A DNA stretch of 64,000 nt from Pontibacillus marinus BH030004 = DSM 16465 (GCF_000425225.1 NZ_KE384330.1:1-64000), one strand, 5' to 3'. Numbered from the stretch's first letter, positions 45,501-55,705 are shown. Program-made: numbers and translations. The notes: a model not told the origin generated them from the letters alone.

Positions 45501-48500
45501 GTAAGGCACGCCTTGGCCCGTACTATCATATTTCTGATAAAGGTGACCGAAGAAGTTTGGTTGTACTTCTGTTAGTTCTAATGGTGACGGCAGTGCATTT
45601 CCATCTTGGTTTACAAGTTGGATATCACCATTTGTGTTCGTATTTGCTGTGAATGGATATTGAATTTCAATCCATTTTTCTCTTGTTCCTACCCCTTCAA
45701 TAACGTAATCTCCCGCTTCTTGAATCGAAGCATGAAATTCACCTTCATTTGAGATCTGATAAGAATAAGACTGTTGCGTTGTTTTGTTGCGTACCTGTAA
45801 CCAAGCATCGGTAATACGCGTTTCTGTATCTGGATCGATTACATACCCATTTAAGTTCGGTGCTGATAAACGAATCGTTGTTCCAGCTCGATCACTTGCA
45901 GAGTTGGACGTATCGATCATAAATGTTTGATTTTCTAAACGATTCCACGTGTTTTGGTATTCATATCCCTCAACAGTAATCTGAGTACCATTTTCAGAGA
46001 TAATATCTTGTGGGACACTTACGAGTAACTTACCATTTTCGTTTGTCGTTCCACTTTCATACCAGCCTTGTTCCTCAGCTCCTACTTCTACATGATAACC
46101 AGCTAACCCATTCCCTTGTTCATCAACAAGCTCTACATATGCATTGAAGTTTTCACCAATATTAATGGCTTGGGTTAATGGGGTATCGGCTTGTACTGTA
46201 AATGGCTGATTCACATCTTGTTCCATACGATCAAACTGATAATGAGAAACTTTATAATCACCAGCAGGTAGATAAGCTGAGAATTCCCCATTATAAGATG
46301 AAGCTCCAAATGAACTTACCGTTGATCCATCGACAACCTCTTCAATTGTAAGAGAAGCGTAATCTGAACTCATTACTTCAGATCCGTTGACTGTGAACTC
46401 AAAATCTACATTAGGTTCTGGTAACTGAACTTCTAGCTGCGTATTTGTACTTAAATATTCAATTGGCTTGGAATCCTTTAATGGAAATAGTTGTGATCCC
46501 TTCTCATTCTGTACCGTTACATGTCTTACATTATAGGTGCCTTCCTGAGGAAGATATAAACCAACTTTACCTTCTTCATTTGTAACTGGCGCAACCTGAA
46601 AACCATTTGGCCCAGAAATCACCACATGTGCGTCACTAACTGGATTCCCTGCAAAATCTTTTAGCACCATAAATGTGCTAGGTTCTGCAATCGTTACATC
46701 ATTTAAAGTAGCGCCTGGTGCCGTAAATGTTGTTTCTGCTGAAGGGGGCACAATATCTTGCCCTACTTGTTTACCAAGTAACTTATAATTTCCTTCTTCA
46801 AGATAGAGATCAAAATGACCATTAACATCTGTAACGGTTGTGACCAAATACAGATCTTCTATTGTCTGAATTTGACCCCAAATCTCATCGCGCTGTTCTT
46901 TTGTTAAGCTAGAATCTTTCGCTTGCTTCAACAGAGATTGATACGTATCTACGTAAGATTGTTTCATAAAAGCTAACGTTTCCGTTAACTCATAATCACT
47001 GCTGCGTTTTATATTTCCTGTGACATTAGATGCTGGTACAACAATGTCTTTTTGATACACTTGATCGATCGATTGAACCGGAATGGCGAATCCAAAATGT
47101 TTAGAAGTAAATTGATCCTCACCAATATTTTTCATACCGATGACCGTATAAGCTCCTGCTTCCAATTGCTGCGAAAGCTTCCCTAAGCTATCTACTTCAA
47201 AATGATAGCGATTTACCTCATCCCATTCACCATTTAAGATGTCAGGAATCTCATTATTTCTTACAGCCATTAGTACCTTAGAAGATAAAATGTTTCCTTC
47301 TGAATCTACTAATTGGCTATTTACATTCGTGTACATGCGTAACATTTCACGTGTAGGTTCCTTCATTGTAGAACCTAATGTATCTGTAACACCGCTTATT
47401 TCCACTTGCATACCTGGTTGATAAGCACTTTTTGAAACGAGTAATTGATAACGATGATATTTATCTGAGGTACGCTCAGGGTTTCCTCGTAACAAATAAT
47501 CTGTAGATTCCGTTAAAGGGAGTGCTTCTCCAACGTAATTATAGAATGCTAGGTTTTGTGACGTGAAGTTTGCCTCCGCTACTTCTCTACGGTCAAAATC
47601 AACTGTGAATGTATAATACGTTTGGTCATTGATTACGGTCTCGCCATCATTATACACATGTGGTCGGAGTGGTTCTGTAACTAGGTTGACAGACCCAACA
47701 CCTTCTTCAAAGGAGACAGTTGATACAATCTCATTACTGTCGTTTGTGTACTCTTGTTTATACTTCACGTTTGCGACTAATTCTTGGCTGTTTAAAGAAG
47801 CAAGATTGTTTAGAGCCGCTTCACTTTGGGTGAATGTTACTTGTGAATAATAACCTGTCCACACAACATTCCCATTTTCATCTGTATCTTCTACTGTCTT
47901 CGGCTGCTTATTGATAGCCTGATCGAATTCTGCTACTTTCGTTTTCGTTCCATCACTACCTAATTGATACAATTCCACTATTGCATTGTCCATGGAACCA
48001 TTGAATCGACGTAAGTCTACAGTGATTTGTTCAGATTGTGGTGTGATCGTTTCTTGAATATTTCCATCTTTAAAGATATCTGGTGAATCAGCTGGGTACC
48101 AATCGAACGTTTTCGACACAGTATCGCCTGCTGAATTCGAGTAATTAAACGTAATCGTATTGCGCACTCCTGGATCAACAGGAAGTTCATCGTAACGATT
48201 GTCATCTGTTAATGTCGTTGTTTCATAGGTCGCTTTATCAAAGTCGGAAGGCACACCTTTAAATCTTTCGTTGTAGTGCCCTACGATTGAAAAGTCCCCC
48301 CTAAAGTTTCCATCTTGATCTCCTCTAGTCAAGGTGAGTAAGAATGGATAAGTTTCTCCACGTGCTGAAGTCGTTTTTCCTTCAACAATGACATGGTCTT
48401 TGTTCATGTCGCCTGTATTGATCACCTCTACAGGGAAGGACTTAGAAGATGTATGATCTACATCTACCGATTCGAAACGGCCGATCGCAGGTGTTTTTTG

Positions 48501-51500
48501 CGAGTAATTAAACTCAAATGCTGGATCGATAACCACTTCTTTTCTTGTTGTTTCAAGCTTTTTATAACCCACTAGTTCATTCGAAGCATTATACCCTAAT
48601 ACATAAAAACTGTTTGCATCAGGATTTTTAATGATTTGATCCACAACTTGCGTGAAATCATTGTTTGTTGCTTGAACTGTTAATACTGAACTAGCACTAT
48701 TAAAGGCTGTATCTTTCGTAATGTTAATGTTTACAAGATCTTGACTACTTACATTTGTAGTTGTTGTCATTTCATTTTCGTTATAAGTTGAAGTGAATCC
48801 GTAGTCTTGCAGGTTTATTTCAGATGATTCAAGTACAACTTTTAACGTTTCAATGTTGCTCATATTATCTGTACTACCAAGGTCCATTTGAACTTGGTTA
48901 CCTACTAATACTGCTTCATTACTTCCACCAAACTGTTTTAAGGTTGGTGTGCTTGTACTTGTAATATCTGGATTTGAAACATGGATTGTCTGATGAGCAA
49001 TTTCTGTTTCTTGATCCGTTGTCTGGTTCCAGATGCTTAATTCTGTATTTTCTGCTGCAGCATCAGCATACACATTATTTAAAACGTTAGAGAATATTGA
49101 ACTTCCAGCTTCAGATTCAAATGTAATCTGGTATGTTGTATTTGCCTGAAGTGTTGCTCCTGTTGCCAAACGTAAGCCTGTGTAAAGGAAGTTCGGGTCT
49201 GTACTATCGCTATTATTCTTTATTGAACTGTTTACATGATCCAAGTTTACCGTTGCACCATCGTCTATGTTGTTTAGCGATACTACACTCTTATTAAAGT
49301 TATTTTGGACATTGTCTTGAATCACACCAGGCAGTACATTTCCAGACATTTGGAAGTGTAGCTGATTTGCTGTTGAATAATCTTGGTCGCCGGTTGTGAA
49401 TTCAATATAAGGATTACTTCCCGTTTGTACATTTAAGTTCTGTAAAGCTAATGGATCTTGAGTTGTGTTATCTGATGATGTATCAAGCGTAAATGATGCT
49501 GTCGTTTCTGCCCCTGAACTAGGGTCTTGTAGAGAAAGCGTATATTCACCATCATTATAACTACTTATATCAAAAGATCCTTGTAAGAAACCCACATCAT
49601 CTGTGTTGATTTGTTGACTTTGGAGCTCGACACTGTTTTGTAATAAAGAAACCATAACCTCCTGATTAGCTGGTCCGACACCACCAAACTCAACTGTTGT
49701 ATCATCGACTAGCTTAACCGACAAGTCCATTGAAGGTTCACTTGTGGTATCCCCTAATGTGAATGGTTCCGTTACCGTTACAGGATTCGTTTGACCTGGA
49801 AGTGGGTACGTAAACGTGTAGGTGTAGTCACCAGGTTGTAGATCTCCATTATAGTAGTCGTTTACTAAATAAGTTCTTTCATCGGTAACTGGAGTCATTG
49901 CCTCCGCTTGGTCTTCGATCGTTATAGATCCTTTAAGATGCTCATTAGTCGCAGAATTTGCAATGTAATTTAAATAAAAGTCTCCATATTGCAATAAGTG
50001 TTCAACTCTAAAGAATGATGAAGAGCTCAAATCCATTTTGACACTCGCTGAACTCATGCTATCTGCAAGTTGGAATTTTATATCTGAGCTAATCTGTTGT
50101 TTACTCGTGTGAAAAGTGTAACGATAATCGCCTGTTGTTTTACTTACATCCATTTGATAGGTCCCTGGTGTAACCTTAATCATCGGTTGGTTTAGTACAG
50201 TTTGATACGTGAAACTATCCCCAACATTGTCAATTGCACCAATAGAAGTAACAGCTGGATCATCAATTGTAATCGTAAGCAGCGACGTCATTGTATTGGA
50301 AAAATCAAGACTTGATGTTGAACTTAGATCTACTTGTTCAACCATGTGGAACAGTTCATCGTTTGTATTTGAACCTTTAAGTTTGACATAAGGTGTTGAT
50401 ACATCAGAGTCATAAAGAATTTGTTCAATTCCTATTGGATCAAAAAAAGTAAAGTTACTCTGGTTAACATTTGGAACATGTACATATTTATCCACCGATA
50501 CACCCGTTGGTTTATTAATGGACAATTGGTTGTATGCCTGATCCATAGATACTGAAGATAATGCTTTAAACTCAGATCCTGTTAGAGTATCCGTGTACAC
50601 ATATAAGAATACCTCACCATTTTTTTCTAATTGGTAGACAAGATTTAATTGATAGGTAGCTGTATCTTCTAGTGTAAATGATTCAGAAAGGGACAAATCC
50701 TTATTAACGTCAGCATCAGGATACACTGCTTCCCCGTTGCTAACATTTGAAATATTCCCATGCATAAAACTTACAACATTAAATCCGTCAATTGTATCTA
50801 GAGTCGATGTTGTTGTTGAATCAGTTGTATCGTCAGTAGTTGAATCTTGTGAACTGAAGTCAAGTTGGTAGTCAGAACTTACATTAAGTCCCCCTTTTAT
50901 AAAAGGTTCCCCATTTTCATTTCCGAACACTGTCAGGTCTGAAGAAGGGGAAACATAAACGGACTTAACCCCTGTTGCGCTTAGTAATCCAGTTGAATAA
51001 ACTCCCTCATAATTAACCTGAGTTATACCTCTGTCAGTAGTAGAATCAGAAGGAACACTCAATTTCACTACAGAACTGATTTCTTCTGAAAAATCAATGC
51101 TTGTAGTTGGGTCATACTTGATCATATTATATTTTTCCCCTGATTCATCTTTAGCAGTGTACATCACCGCTGCTGGCTGAATCGTTGTAACAAGATTTGA
51201 AGTACTTGCGTCCATACTCGCTATAATTCCATTTTGATTAAACGCATAATAATAGCGGTTAAATGTAAAACCTTGTGGAGCAGCCGTTATATCATATTCT
51301 TGAAGTGCTAATTGACTTAAATCAATATTTGTTTTGGCTAATAATGTACTTCCTGAAAAGTTTTTTTGATCGTATAACTTTTTTTGCTGACCATCTGAGT
51401 TTGTCACATATAACTTAGACTCTACTAAATAGTCTTTTCCCGTTTCTACTGCAAACTTTAGATCAGCTAAATTAAATGTAAACTCACCTGAGCTATTTTG

Positions 51501-51719
51501 TTTGAGTTGTATGTAATCAGACTTACTTTGATCAGCTAGTGGCGTGATAGCCATTCCACCTGGGTTATCTGAGTTAATGGTATATCCTGCTGTTGGTGTA
51601 ATGGTAATATCCGTTGTTGCTGCCTGAACATTTGTGACAGGAACATAAGGTAAGAACGTGGATATAACTAGAAAGAATATCATGATTAATGCATATGTTC
51701 TTGATTTAGCTTTTGTCAC
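42537..51719 (-). CDS. Giant secreted repeat protein, 3060 residues
   Basis: Starts at GTG behind AGGAGG. It has a signal peptide (about 1-34, cut near VQA-AT). Residues about 40-1540 are Thr/Ser/Asp-rich Ig-like segments. From about 1560 to the end there are roughly 14-15 degenerate repeats of 85-110 residues. Each opens with P-N-[VFIL]-x-G, carries N-G-x-F ahead of a beta hairpin L-x-D/E-G-x-Y-x-[VI], and often ends near x-T-W (LKDGSWTIV, LPTGKYKVV, LQDGRYKVI). They resemble carboxypeptidase-regulatory or prealbumin-like domains, but no exact family could be named. There are only two cysteines in the repeat region (TIRECTDQTCEQF). No SLH, LPXTG or C-terminal helix, so anchoring is unknown. 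A cell-surface fibre or matrix adhesin is the best guess. Confidence 0.85.
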   Translation of the reverse strand: MTKAKSRTYALIMIFFLVISTFLPYVPVTNVQAATTDITITPTAGYTINSDNPGGMAITPLADQSKSDYIQLKQNSSGEFTFNLADLKFAVETGKDYLVESKLYVTNSDGQQKKLYDQKNFSGSTLLAKTNIDLSQLALQEYDITAAPQGFTFNRYYYAFNQNGIIASMDASTSNLVTTIQPAAVMYTAKDESGEKYNMIKYDPTTSIDFSEEISSVVKLSVPSDSTTDRGITQVNYEGVYSTGLLSATGVKSVYVSPSSDLTVFGNENGEPFIKGGLNVSSDYQLDFSSQDSTTDDTTDSTTTSTLDTIDGFNVVSFMHGNISNVSNGEAVYPDADVNKDLSLSESFTLEDTATYQLNLVYQLEKNGEVFLYVYTDTLTGSEFKALSSVSMDQAYNQLSINKPTGVSVDKYVHVPNVNQSNFTFFDPIGIEQILYDSDVSTPYVKLKGSNTNDELFHMVEQVDLSSTSSLDFSNTMTSLLTITIDDPAVTSIGAIDNVGDSFTYQTVLNQPMIKVTPGTYQMDVSKTTGDYRYTFHTSKQQISSDIKFQLADSMSSASVKMDLSSSSFFRVEHLLQYGDFYLNYIANSATNEHLKGSITIEDQAEAMTPVTDERTYLVNDYYNGDLQPGDYTYTFTYPLPGQTNPVTVTEPFTLGDTTSEPSMDLSVKLVDDTTVEFGGVGPANQEVMVSLLQNSVELQSQQINTDDVGFLQGSFDISSYNDGEYTLSLQDPSSGAETTASFTLDTSSDNTTQDPLALQNLNVQTGSNPYIEFTTGDQDYSTANQLHFQMSGNVLPGVIQDNVQNNFNKSVVSLNNIDDGATVNLDHVNSSIKNNSDSTDPNFLYTGLRLATGATLQANTTYQITFESEAGSSIFSNVLNNVYADAAAENTELSIWNQTTDQETEIAHQTIHVSNPDITSTSTPTLKQFGGSNEAVLVGNQVQMDLGSTDNMSNIETLKVVLESSEINLQDYGFTSTYNENEMTTTTNVSSQDLVNINITKDTAFNSASSVLTVQATNNDFTQVVDQIIKNPDANSFYVLGYNASNELVGYKKLETTRKEVVIDPAFEFNYSQKTPAIGRFESVDVDHTSSKSFPVEVINTGDMNKDHVIVEGKTTSARGETYPFLLTLTRGDQDGNFRGDFSIVGHYNERFKGVPSDFDKATYETTTLTDDNRYDELPVDPGVRNTITFNYSNSAGDTVSKTFDWYPADSPDIFKDGNIQETITPQSEQITVDLRRFNGSMDNAIVELYQLGSDGTKTKVAEFDQAINKQPKTVEDTDENGNVVWTGYYSQVTFTQSEAALNNLASLNSQELVANVKYKQEYTNDSNEIVSTVSFEEGVGSVNLVTEPLRPHVYNDGETVINDQTYYTFTVDFDRREVAEANFTSQNLAFYNYVGEALPLTESTDYLLRGNPERTSDKYHRYQLLVSKSAYQPGMQVEISGVTDTLGSTMKEPTREMLRMYTNVNSQLVDSEGNILSSKVLMAVRNNEIPDILNGEWDEVNRYHFEVDSLGKLSQQLEAGAYTVIGMKNIGEDQFTSKHFGFAIPVQSIDQVYQKDIVVPASNVTGNIKRSSDYELTETLAFMKQSYVDTYQSLLKQAKDSSLTKEQRDEIWGQIQTIEDLYLVTTVTDVNGHFDLYLEEGNYKLLGKQVGQDIVPPSAETTFTAPGATLNDVTIAEPSTFMVLKDFAGNPVSDAHVVISGPNGFQVAPVTNEEGKVGLYLPQEGTYNVRHVTVQNEKGSQLFPLKDSKPIEYLSTNTQLEVQLPEPNVDFEFTVNGSEVMSSDYASLTIEEVVDGSTVSSFGASSYNGEFSAYLPAGDYKVSHYQFDRMEQDVNQPFTVQADTPLTQAINIGENFNAYVELVDEQGNGLAGYHVEVGAEEQGWYESGTTNENGKLLVSVPQDIISENGTQITVEGYEYQNTWNRLENQTFMIDTSNSASDRAGTTIRLSAPNLNGYVIDPDTETRITDAWLQVRNKTTQQSYSYQISNEGEFHASIQEAGDYVIEGVGTREKWIEIQYPFTANTNTNGDIQLVNQDGNALPSPLELTEVQPNFFGHLYQKYDSTGQGVPYTGQYVEMILKEKGVKEANYQQYPWLYEENIQVNADGYFEANLDSTKEYEVIAIATDQEYYRFDSGITIPLSTTEAYEFTPQSTFTFSGEAYTYENAQSIIDGDMWLEKVTDNQENREGTSVRLHDGGVFGQNLQEGSTYIIRDMYYRTNEQEQHNRLEMNKEITIGQNTKGLKLQPNVKGVISLGELAAENQERMGALIRPVYTQEDFNDEAAYQQYKDNPWQYEVWTDMKLDAQDPTKANFYAFLEEGTYKLRGLDVNGSFVDVNQTFTINRDGSSDNVVMNEGEFQTKYQVTMDYTPNVTGSVQENGTAMKNAHVQVVKLTDEWTKDYDIQNYHVGVNTNQNGTFMLNLDDGNYRIEGYHTQGQWQGSQWVEGKFVPVRKEFTVSGQQVTSRSGEQRTNISLEPNIYGDIQMDAGTNSTKWFTIRECTDQTCEQFESGEPYWGNTASSSTEFAAMLKDGHYMVTEAGAHNDWIRTNTQFEVSDGQLVGSDRLQVTEEEPNFEGTAYLDSDQSTALEWGWINVRPADSSDQDWGSTFSINTNKHGEFSTKLKDGSWTIVSFGNQNTWKQVQIPFTVTNGTIESTGNGMTQQDGSISIYPPAPNVTGTVEDKQDNPLTTNAWIAIKPADAGTHDWDQVRWTQYKADAGSFEITLPTGKYKVVEVSSQNTWYKTNIPFEVLQGETTTLQVTPLEPTLEGTVYKDSTGTNLIQNGWVTVARFDEQGTQTKLDGSQITDSEEQKDPNTNVFWNHTESTEINEGQFDMVLQDGRYKVISVGGEDTWYLPNKEFTIQNGTMQQITVQKPADNVTVTLKNVPGKYQSEQPYLMVTRSIDGETYGVELKFESATDNSYTFKGTLQDGTYNIASFIGSSNLPIEEQIDLQGSGEFTIDLGGSASQNQMVTGEVLLGGEDVTTAFSLEVKDENDKTKVIHIEQNGTFSRPLRKGMTYTITGMMKQSGGYKTVNTEQTFTITEENEATIQLDIQPNK

Positions 51720-51976
51720 TATTTTTACCTCCTAATTCAGAAATTTGGTTTTTTATGTACACATAATCTCTCCTTTTCTATGAATTTTTTAAAACGTTTC
51801 TTAGTATAACAAAAGACCTAATCACTTGAGTGTCGTAATTTGTCGAAAACAAAACTTTTTCATCATAAAATGTTACTTTTTATCCTATTTTTATAAATCT
51901 ATTGTCTTATGTTGTTTTATGGCAGGATTTTATAGTACTCTTAAAATGGAAAAAAATATATTTATAGGAGGATATT
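51720..51976. other. Divergent promoter region between two surface-protein genes
   Basis: 257 bases separate the giant protein (leftward) from the SLH protein (rightward), the only place where transcription diverges in this part of the window. The SLH gene has TAGGAGGATATT before its ATG. The AT-rich spacer has no coding frame. Confidence 0.5.
51803..51808 (-). promoter_or_regulatory. Candidate extended -10 box of the giant gene
   Basis: On the minus strand TGTTATACT contains TG-n-TATACT, an extended -10 pattern, about 85 bases before the GTG. No convincing -35 is present upstream. Confidence 0.3.
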
Positions 51977-54900
51977 ATGAATAGGAAAAAGCTGTTTCAA
52001 GCAAGTTCTTCTGCGATTTTAGCGGGTAGTGCAATTTCTGCACCGATTGCTGTACAAGCTGCAGATCAAAACCCATTTAGTGACATAAAAGAAGGTCATT
52101 CTACATATGAAAGTGTTACGACTTTAGCGAAGGAAGGAATTATTAACGGTTACCCTGATGGGACCTATAGACCTGATGTGAAACTTAGCAAAAAGCAAGC
52201 TGCTATTTTATTTTCTAAATCTCTGAAGTTAGAACTTCCGGATGAGGTGGAAGAATCCGATCTTCCTTTCGATTCCGTTAATCCAAACTCACGTGAGGCA
52301 CCCTATTTAAAGAGTTTGCTAGATAAAGGCATTATTGTTGAGGAGGATCACTTCACACCTAATGCTGAACTAACTCGTGAGGAGATGGCTGAGTGGTTGA
52401 TGCGTGCTTTTGATCTGAAGGCACTTGATAATCAAACTACTGTTATTCCTGACTTTGGTGAAGTGAATGCTGATTATGAACAGGCCGTTATCTCGCTTTA
52501 TCACAACAATATTACCAAAGGGATGAAAGATGGGAGCTTTTCTCCTAAAGATACGGTGAATCGTGGACAGTTTGCTATTTTCCTTTTTCGTTCTCTTACG
52601 AAGGATGATATTGATCGAGTTCAAGAATTCGATGATCTAAACATCGCTCTTGGGGAAACACCATCTATTCCTAAAGAGGCAAATGTGTTACTAACAGATG
52701 GATCCGTTATGAAGAAAGATATTCAGTGGGATCCTTCTACACTCAATTTGAATGAACCAGGTACTTATACTCTTACTGGACTAGTTCAAGGAACACTGGA
52801 AAAAGTCACGATTACGATCACGGTGTCACGCTACCAGATAGAGAGTGTTGAGAGTTTAGATCCAATCGAGTACACACTTGGTGAAGAGTTAGAGCTTCCG
52901 GAAAAAGTAGATGTTACATTCAAGAACGACAAGACAAAAGCCTTCCCTATTATATGGGATGATAAGGAGTTTAGTAGTAAAGGTAGTTTTGAAGTAGGAG
53001 GTGAGATTGAGGGGCTTGAGAAGGATATTTCAGTTATTGTTATTGCTGAGGAGCCTAAAACGGAGATTGAAAGTGTTGAGGCGAATAACCTTAGAGAAGT
53101 TACGATTGAACTTAGCCGACTGCCAAAAGACGAATATGTCCTTACAGAAAAATCTTCTTACAAGCTAGAATCGAATGAGGACGTAGGTGTCTCTATTAAG
53201 GGTATTCAGGTTGATAAGGAAGCAAAAACTATTACCTTAACAACAAATGAGCGAATTGAAGATGATCGTATTTTATTAACTCTTGATCAGAATATAGTAG
53301 AAGAAGAGAACACTAAAGTGGTTCAAGTTGAAGATGATACATCCCCTTCTCTCATAAAGGTGCAGCCAATTGGGCCAAAACAAATCCAAATAACATTCTC
53401 TGAACCTATGGATGTCGGCGCTGAGGATGGTGACGAGGTATTGAATCGTTCAATCTTATCTTCCATTCAGGTAGATCAAAATTCTGTACAATCTATTCAT
53501 AGTTATGATCTAGGAAGAAGGCTTTTAGTTACATTTGAGGATCGTTTACCTGAAGGAAAAGTAGATCTTTCTTTTGATTCTGAACTAAAGGATTATAATG
53601 GCAACAGACTAGTAAGCACTTCCTATTCGTTTGATCAAGAACTTAGTAGAGATTTCCCTAAATTATCAGACGTAACCGTTGTGCACCCTCATCTCATCAA
53701 GGCAGAATTTGAAAAGCCAGTGGAATTCAGTTATGACGATGCCTTCATGTCAACTTTTATTTATGTTTCTACCAACGATAAAAACATTGAAGCATTACAA
53801 GTTAAACATCAAAACCAAAATGAGATTTGGATCTATACAAAACAAGACCATCCTGTTACAGATGAGTCTACATTACGTATTGCACCATCAGCTTTAATAG
53901 ATTTATGGAATCACACTAATGATGTGATCTCTGAGGATTTAAGTGTAGGAGAAGATACTGTAAAACCAAAGCTTACTGGTGCTTCGTTAATCAATGGTGA
54001 TGCAAATAATGAGGAAAGTCTACAAATTCATGCAACCTTTTCTGAGCCTGTACAAATGAGTGACCTAGAAAACTCATTTACGTTTGAAGATTCAAATGGT
54101 ACATCAATTGCCATTACATCAGTTGAGAGGGTTACCGATGAACCATCGACCTATAAGCTTACTTTAGACAAAAAGCCAGGTACGTTAAAAGAAGATCAGT
54201 ACAACTTAACAGTCACTGACTTTGAAGATATGTCTGGAAATGAAATGCAAGAATCATCTGTTGAATTTGAAGCTAAAAGCGTAAATGCACCTAAGAACTT
54301 CCAGGGGTCTGTATTCGCTAACCAAAACAAGATGATCTTCCGTATTTCCTTCCAACAGTCTATGCAAACTAGCGGGGATTTTTCTGTTGAAGATTTAGGA
54401 CAGTATGAACTTACTATAGAGGATAAACGTATCGTGTTAAATGAGCTTAGGGAAACACAAGGTGTACAAGTTGACTTAGAAACCTATAATAACGGTGAAA
54501 ATGCTGAGCTTATTATTCAATACTCTGAGGATGCAACAGAATCTTGGAAAGAGAAGTTACAGTACTTAAGCCAATCTATTCAATCTCAAAGTATGGAAGA
54601 AATTAGTCTTGTAATTGGTAAAGTAGCTAATAGCCAAGGAGTTCGCACAGATGGATTCTATAACACGATTAACTTAAGTCCTAAAGAAGAATTCAAAGTT
54701 GAAAGTGTTGAAGCTGTTAATCCTAGGGAGATTAATATTAAGGTGAATAACGAGGTTTATTATTTAAATCAAGAAGATTTCGTTGCTTTTGCAGATGAGA
54801 ATGGAAACCAAGAATTAGATCAAGGTGAAAGGATCTACATTGAAGAGTCAGGTTATGCTAACCATGAGGGTTCTAGTACCATTACATTAAAACTTACAGA

Positions 54901-55363
54901 ATTACTAGAGAGTGATGCTCGTTTTGATGGAGAACCTGTTTATATTACTACGAGCAATGTAATGAAAACGAAGAACTTATTCCAACAAACAATAGAGCCC
55001 ATTATGGAACGTGCGGAAGATGGCATTGCTGCTAGTATTCAACATAATGATCGTGGTGAAAAAATGGTTAGCGTTCATGAGGACCGATTTGATGAAGGTG
55101 TAGCTTACATTCAGGTGCCACTTACAGAGGATATTGATGAAACAACCGTAAACCGTCTTACTTTTGCTAATGATTCCTATCCAGTGGAACAAACTTTTGT
55201 AGAAGATGGTTCACTCTATTTACAAGTTTCCTCTAGTAACATTGAGGACCTTGTGGGACAAGCATTCATTCAAGAATCTCCACTCAGTGATCAGGCCAAT
55301 AACATTGTTGATAACCTATCATTCCAGGTACTTGAAACTGGAGACGAAATTTCACCAGAATAA
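51977..55363 (+). CDS. SLH-domain S-layer-type protein with Ig-like domains
   Basis: 1128 residues. A signal peptide (1-28, cut near VQA-AD) is followed by three SLH domains: 34-84 (GIINGYPDGTYRPD), 98-148 (degenerate; GIIVEEDHFTPNAELTREEMAEW) and 159-208 (NITKGMKDGSFSPKDTVNRGQFA). These bind pyruvylated secondary wall polymer. Two or three Big_4-like domains (about 225-365; FPIIWDD, IQWDPSTLN) and then SbsA-type Ig repeats follow (ITFSEPMDV near 480). An EF-hand-like calcium loop, DENGNQELDQGE, lies near 940. The protein is acidic. It is the only gene on this strand and has its own terminator. Confidence 0.92.
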   Translation: MNRKKLFQASSSAILAGSAISAPIAVQAADQNPFSDIKEGHSTYESVTTLAKEGIINGYPDGTYRPDVKLSKKQAAILFSKSLKLELPDEVEESDLPFDSVNPNSREAPYLKSLLDKGIIVEEDHFTPNAELTREEMAEWLMRAFDLKALDNQTTVIPDFGEVNADYEQAVISLYHNNITKGMKDGSFSPKDTVNRGQFAIFLFRSLTKDDIDRVQEFDDLNIALGETPSIPKEANVLLTDGSVMKKDIQWDPSTLNLNEPGTYTLTGLVQGTLEKVTITITVSRYQIESVESLDPIEYTLGEELELPEKVDVTFKNDKTKAFPIIWDDKEFSSKGSFEVGGEIEGLEKDISVIVIAEEPKTEIESVEANNLREVTIELSRLPKDEYVLTEKSSYKLESNEDVGVSIKGIQVDKEAKTITLTTNERIEDDRILLTLDQNIVEEENTKVVQVEDDTSPSLIKVQPIGPKQIQITFSEPMDVGAEDGDEVLNRSILSSIQVDQNSVQSIHSYDLGRRLLVTFEDRLPEGKVDLSFDSELKDYNGNRLVSTSYSFDQELSRDFPKLSDVTVVHPHLIKAEFEKPVEFSYDDAFMSTFIYVSTNDKNIEALQVKHQNQNEIWIYTKQDHPVTDESTLRIAPSALIDLWNHTNDVISEDLSVGEDTVKPKLTGASLINGDANNEESLQIHATFSEPVQMSDLENSFTFEDSNGTSIAITSVERVTDEPSTYKLTLDKKPGTLKEDQYNLTVTDFEDMSGNEMQESSVEFEAKSVNAPKNFQGSVFANQNKMIFRISFQQSMQTSGDFSVEDLGQYELTIEDKRIVLNELRETQGVQVDLETYNNGENAELIIQYSEDATESWKEKLQYLSQSIQSQSMEEISLVIGKVANSQGVRTDGFYNTINLSPKEEFKVESVEAVNPREINIKVNNEVYYLNQEDFVAFADENGNQELDQGERIYIEESGYANHEGSSTITLKLTELLESDARFDGEPVYITTSNVMKTKNLFQQTIEPIMERAEDGIAASIQHNDRGEKMVSVHEDRFDEGVAYIQVPLTEDIDETTVNRLTFANDSYPVEQTFVEDGSLYLQVSSSNIEDLVGQAFIQESPLSDQANNIVDNLSFQVLETGDEISPE

Positions 55364-55368
55364 TAAGG

Positions 55369-55410
55369 AAGCCAGCCCATATTTTGAAGGGCTGGCTTCT
55401 TTTTATTTTT
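55369..55410. terminator. Bidirectional terminator between convergent genes
   Basis: AAGCCAGCCC (55369-55378) pairs exactly with GGGCTGGCTT (55389-55398), followed by CTTTTTATTTTT on the plus strand. It ends the SLH gene; A-richness on the other side (AATAAG) gives weak leftward activity for the 85-residue gene. Confidence 0.9.
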
Positions 55411-55660
55411 GGTTGATTTTAATAGAACCTTCTAGGATTTGTTCATCTGGAAGGTTATATGGTAATTGTGGGTTAAAATAAGCATTCTGTTCTTTTACGT
55501 ATTCAAGAGCGTAATATTGCTTGTCTTCACCATTTTCTACTTCTAATAGTAGATCATTACGAACACCTAAGTTTAATTTTTCAGCGTCAATAGAAACTGC
55601 TTTTGCAATCCCATCTAGATCAACTACTTTTGCATTAAGTTCTTTTGTTAATTTTGTCAT
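55403..55660 (-). CDS. Small protein with an S-layer-associated module
   Basis: 85 residues with no signal peptide or membrane helix. Nearly the whole chain matches a module found once in the lipoprotein just upstream and twice in the SLH protein at the right edge. Its variant reads KVVDLDGIAKAVSIDAEKL, then LLLEVENGED, then YALEYVKEQNAYF, against GVYSVSLPLENL, VTLDVDG and LEYLADEEAFY. As it lacks a signal peptide, either it stays inside the cell or it is exported some other way. ATG behind GGGGGAA. Function unknown; its place beside the lipoprotein suggests a shared job in surface-layer assembly. Confidence 0.75.
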   Translation of the reverse strand: MTKLTKELNAKVVDLDGIAKAVSIDAEKLNLGVRNDLLLEVENGEDKQYYALEYVKEQNAYFNPQLPYNLPDEQILEGSIKINQK

Positions 55661-55705
55661 GATGTATTCCCCCTATTTATTGTCTTTTCTAATATTATGA
55701 AGGTT

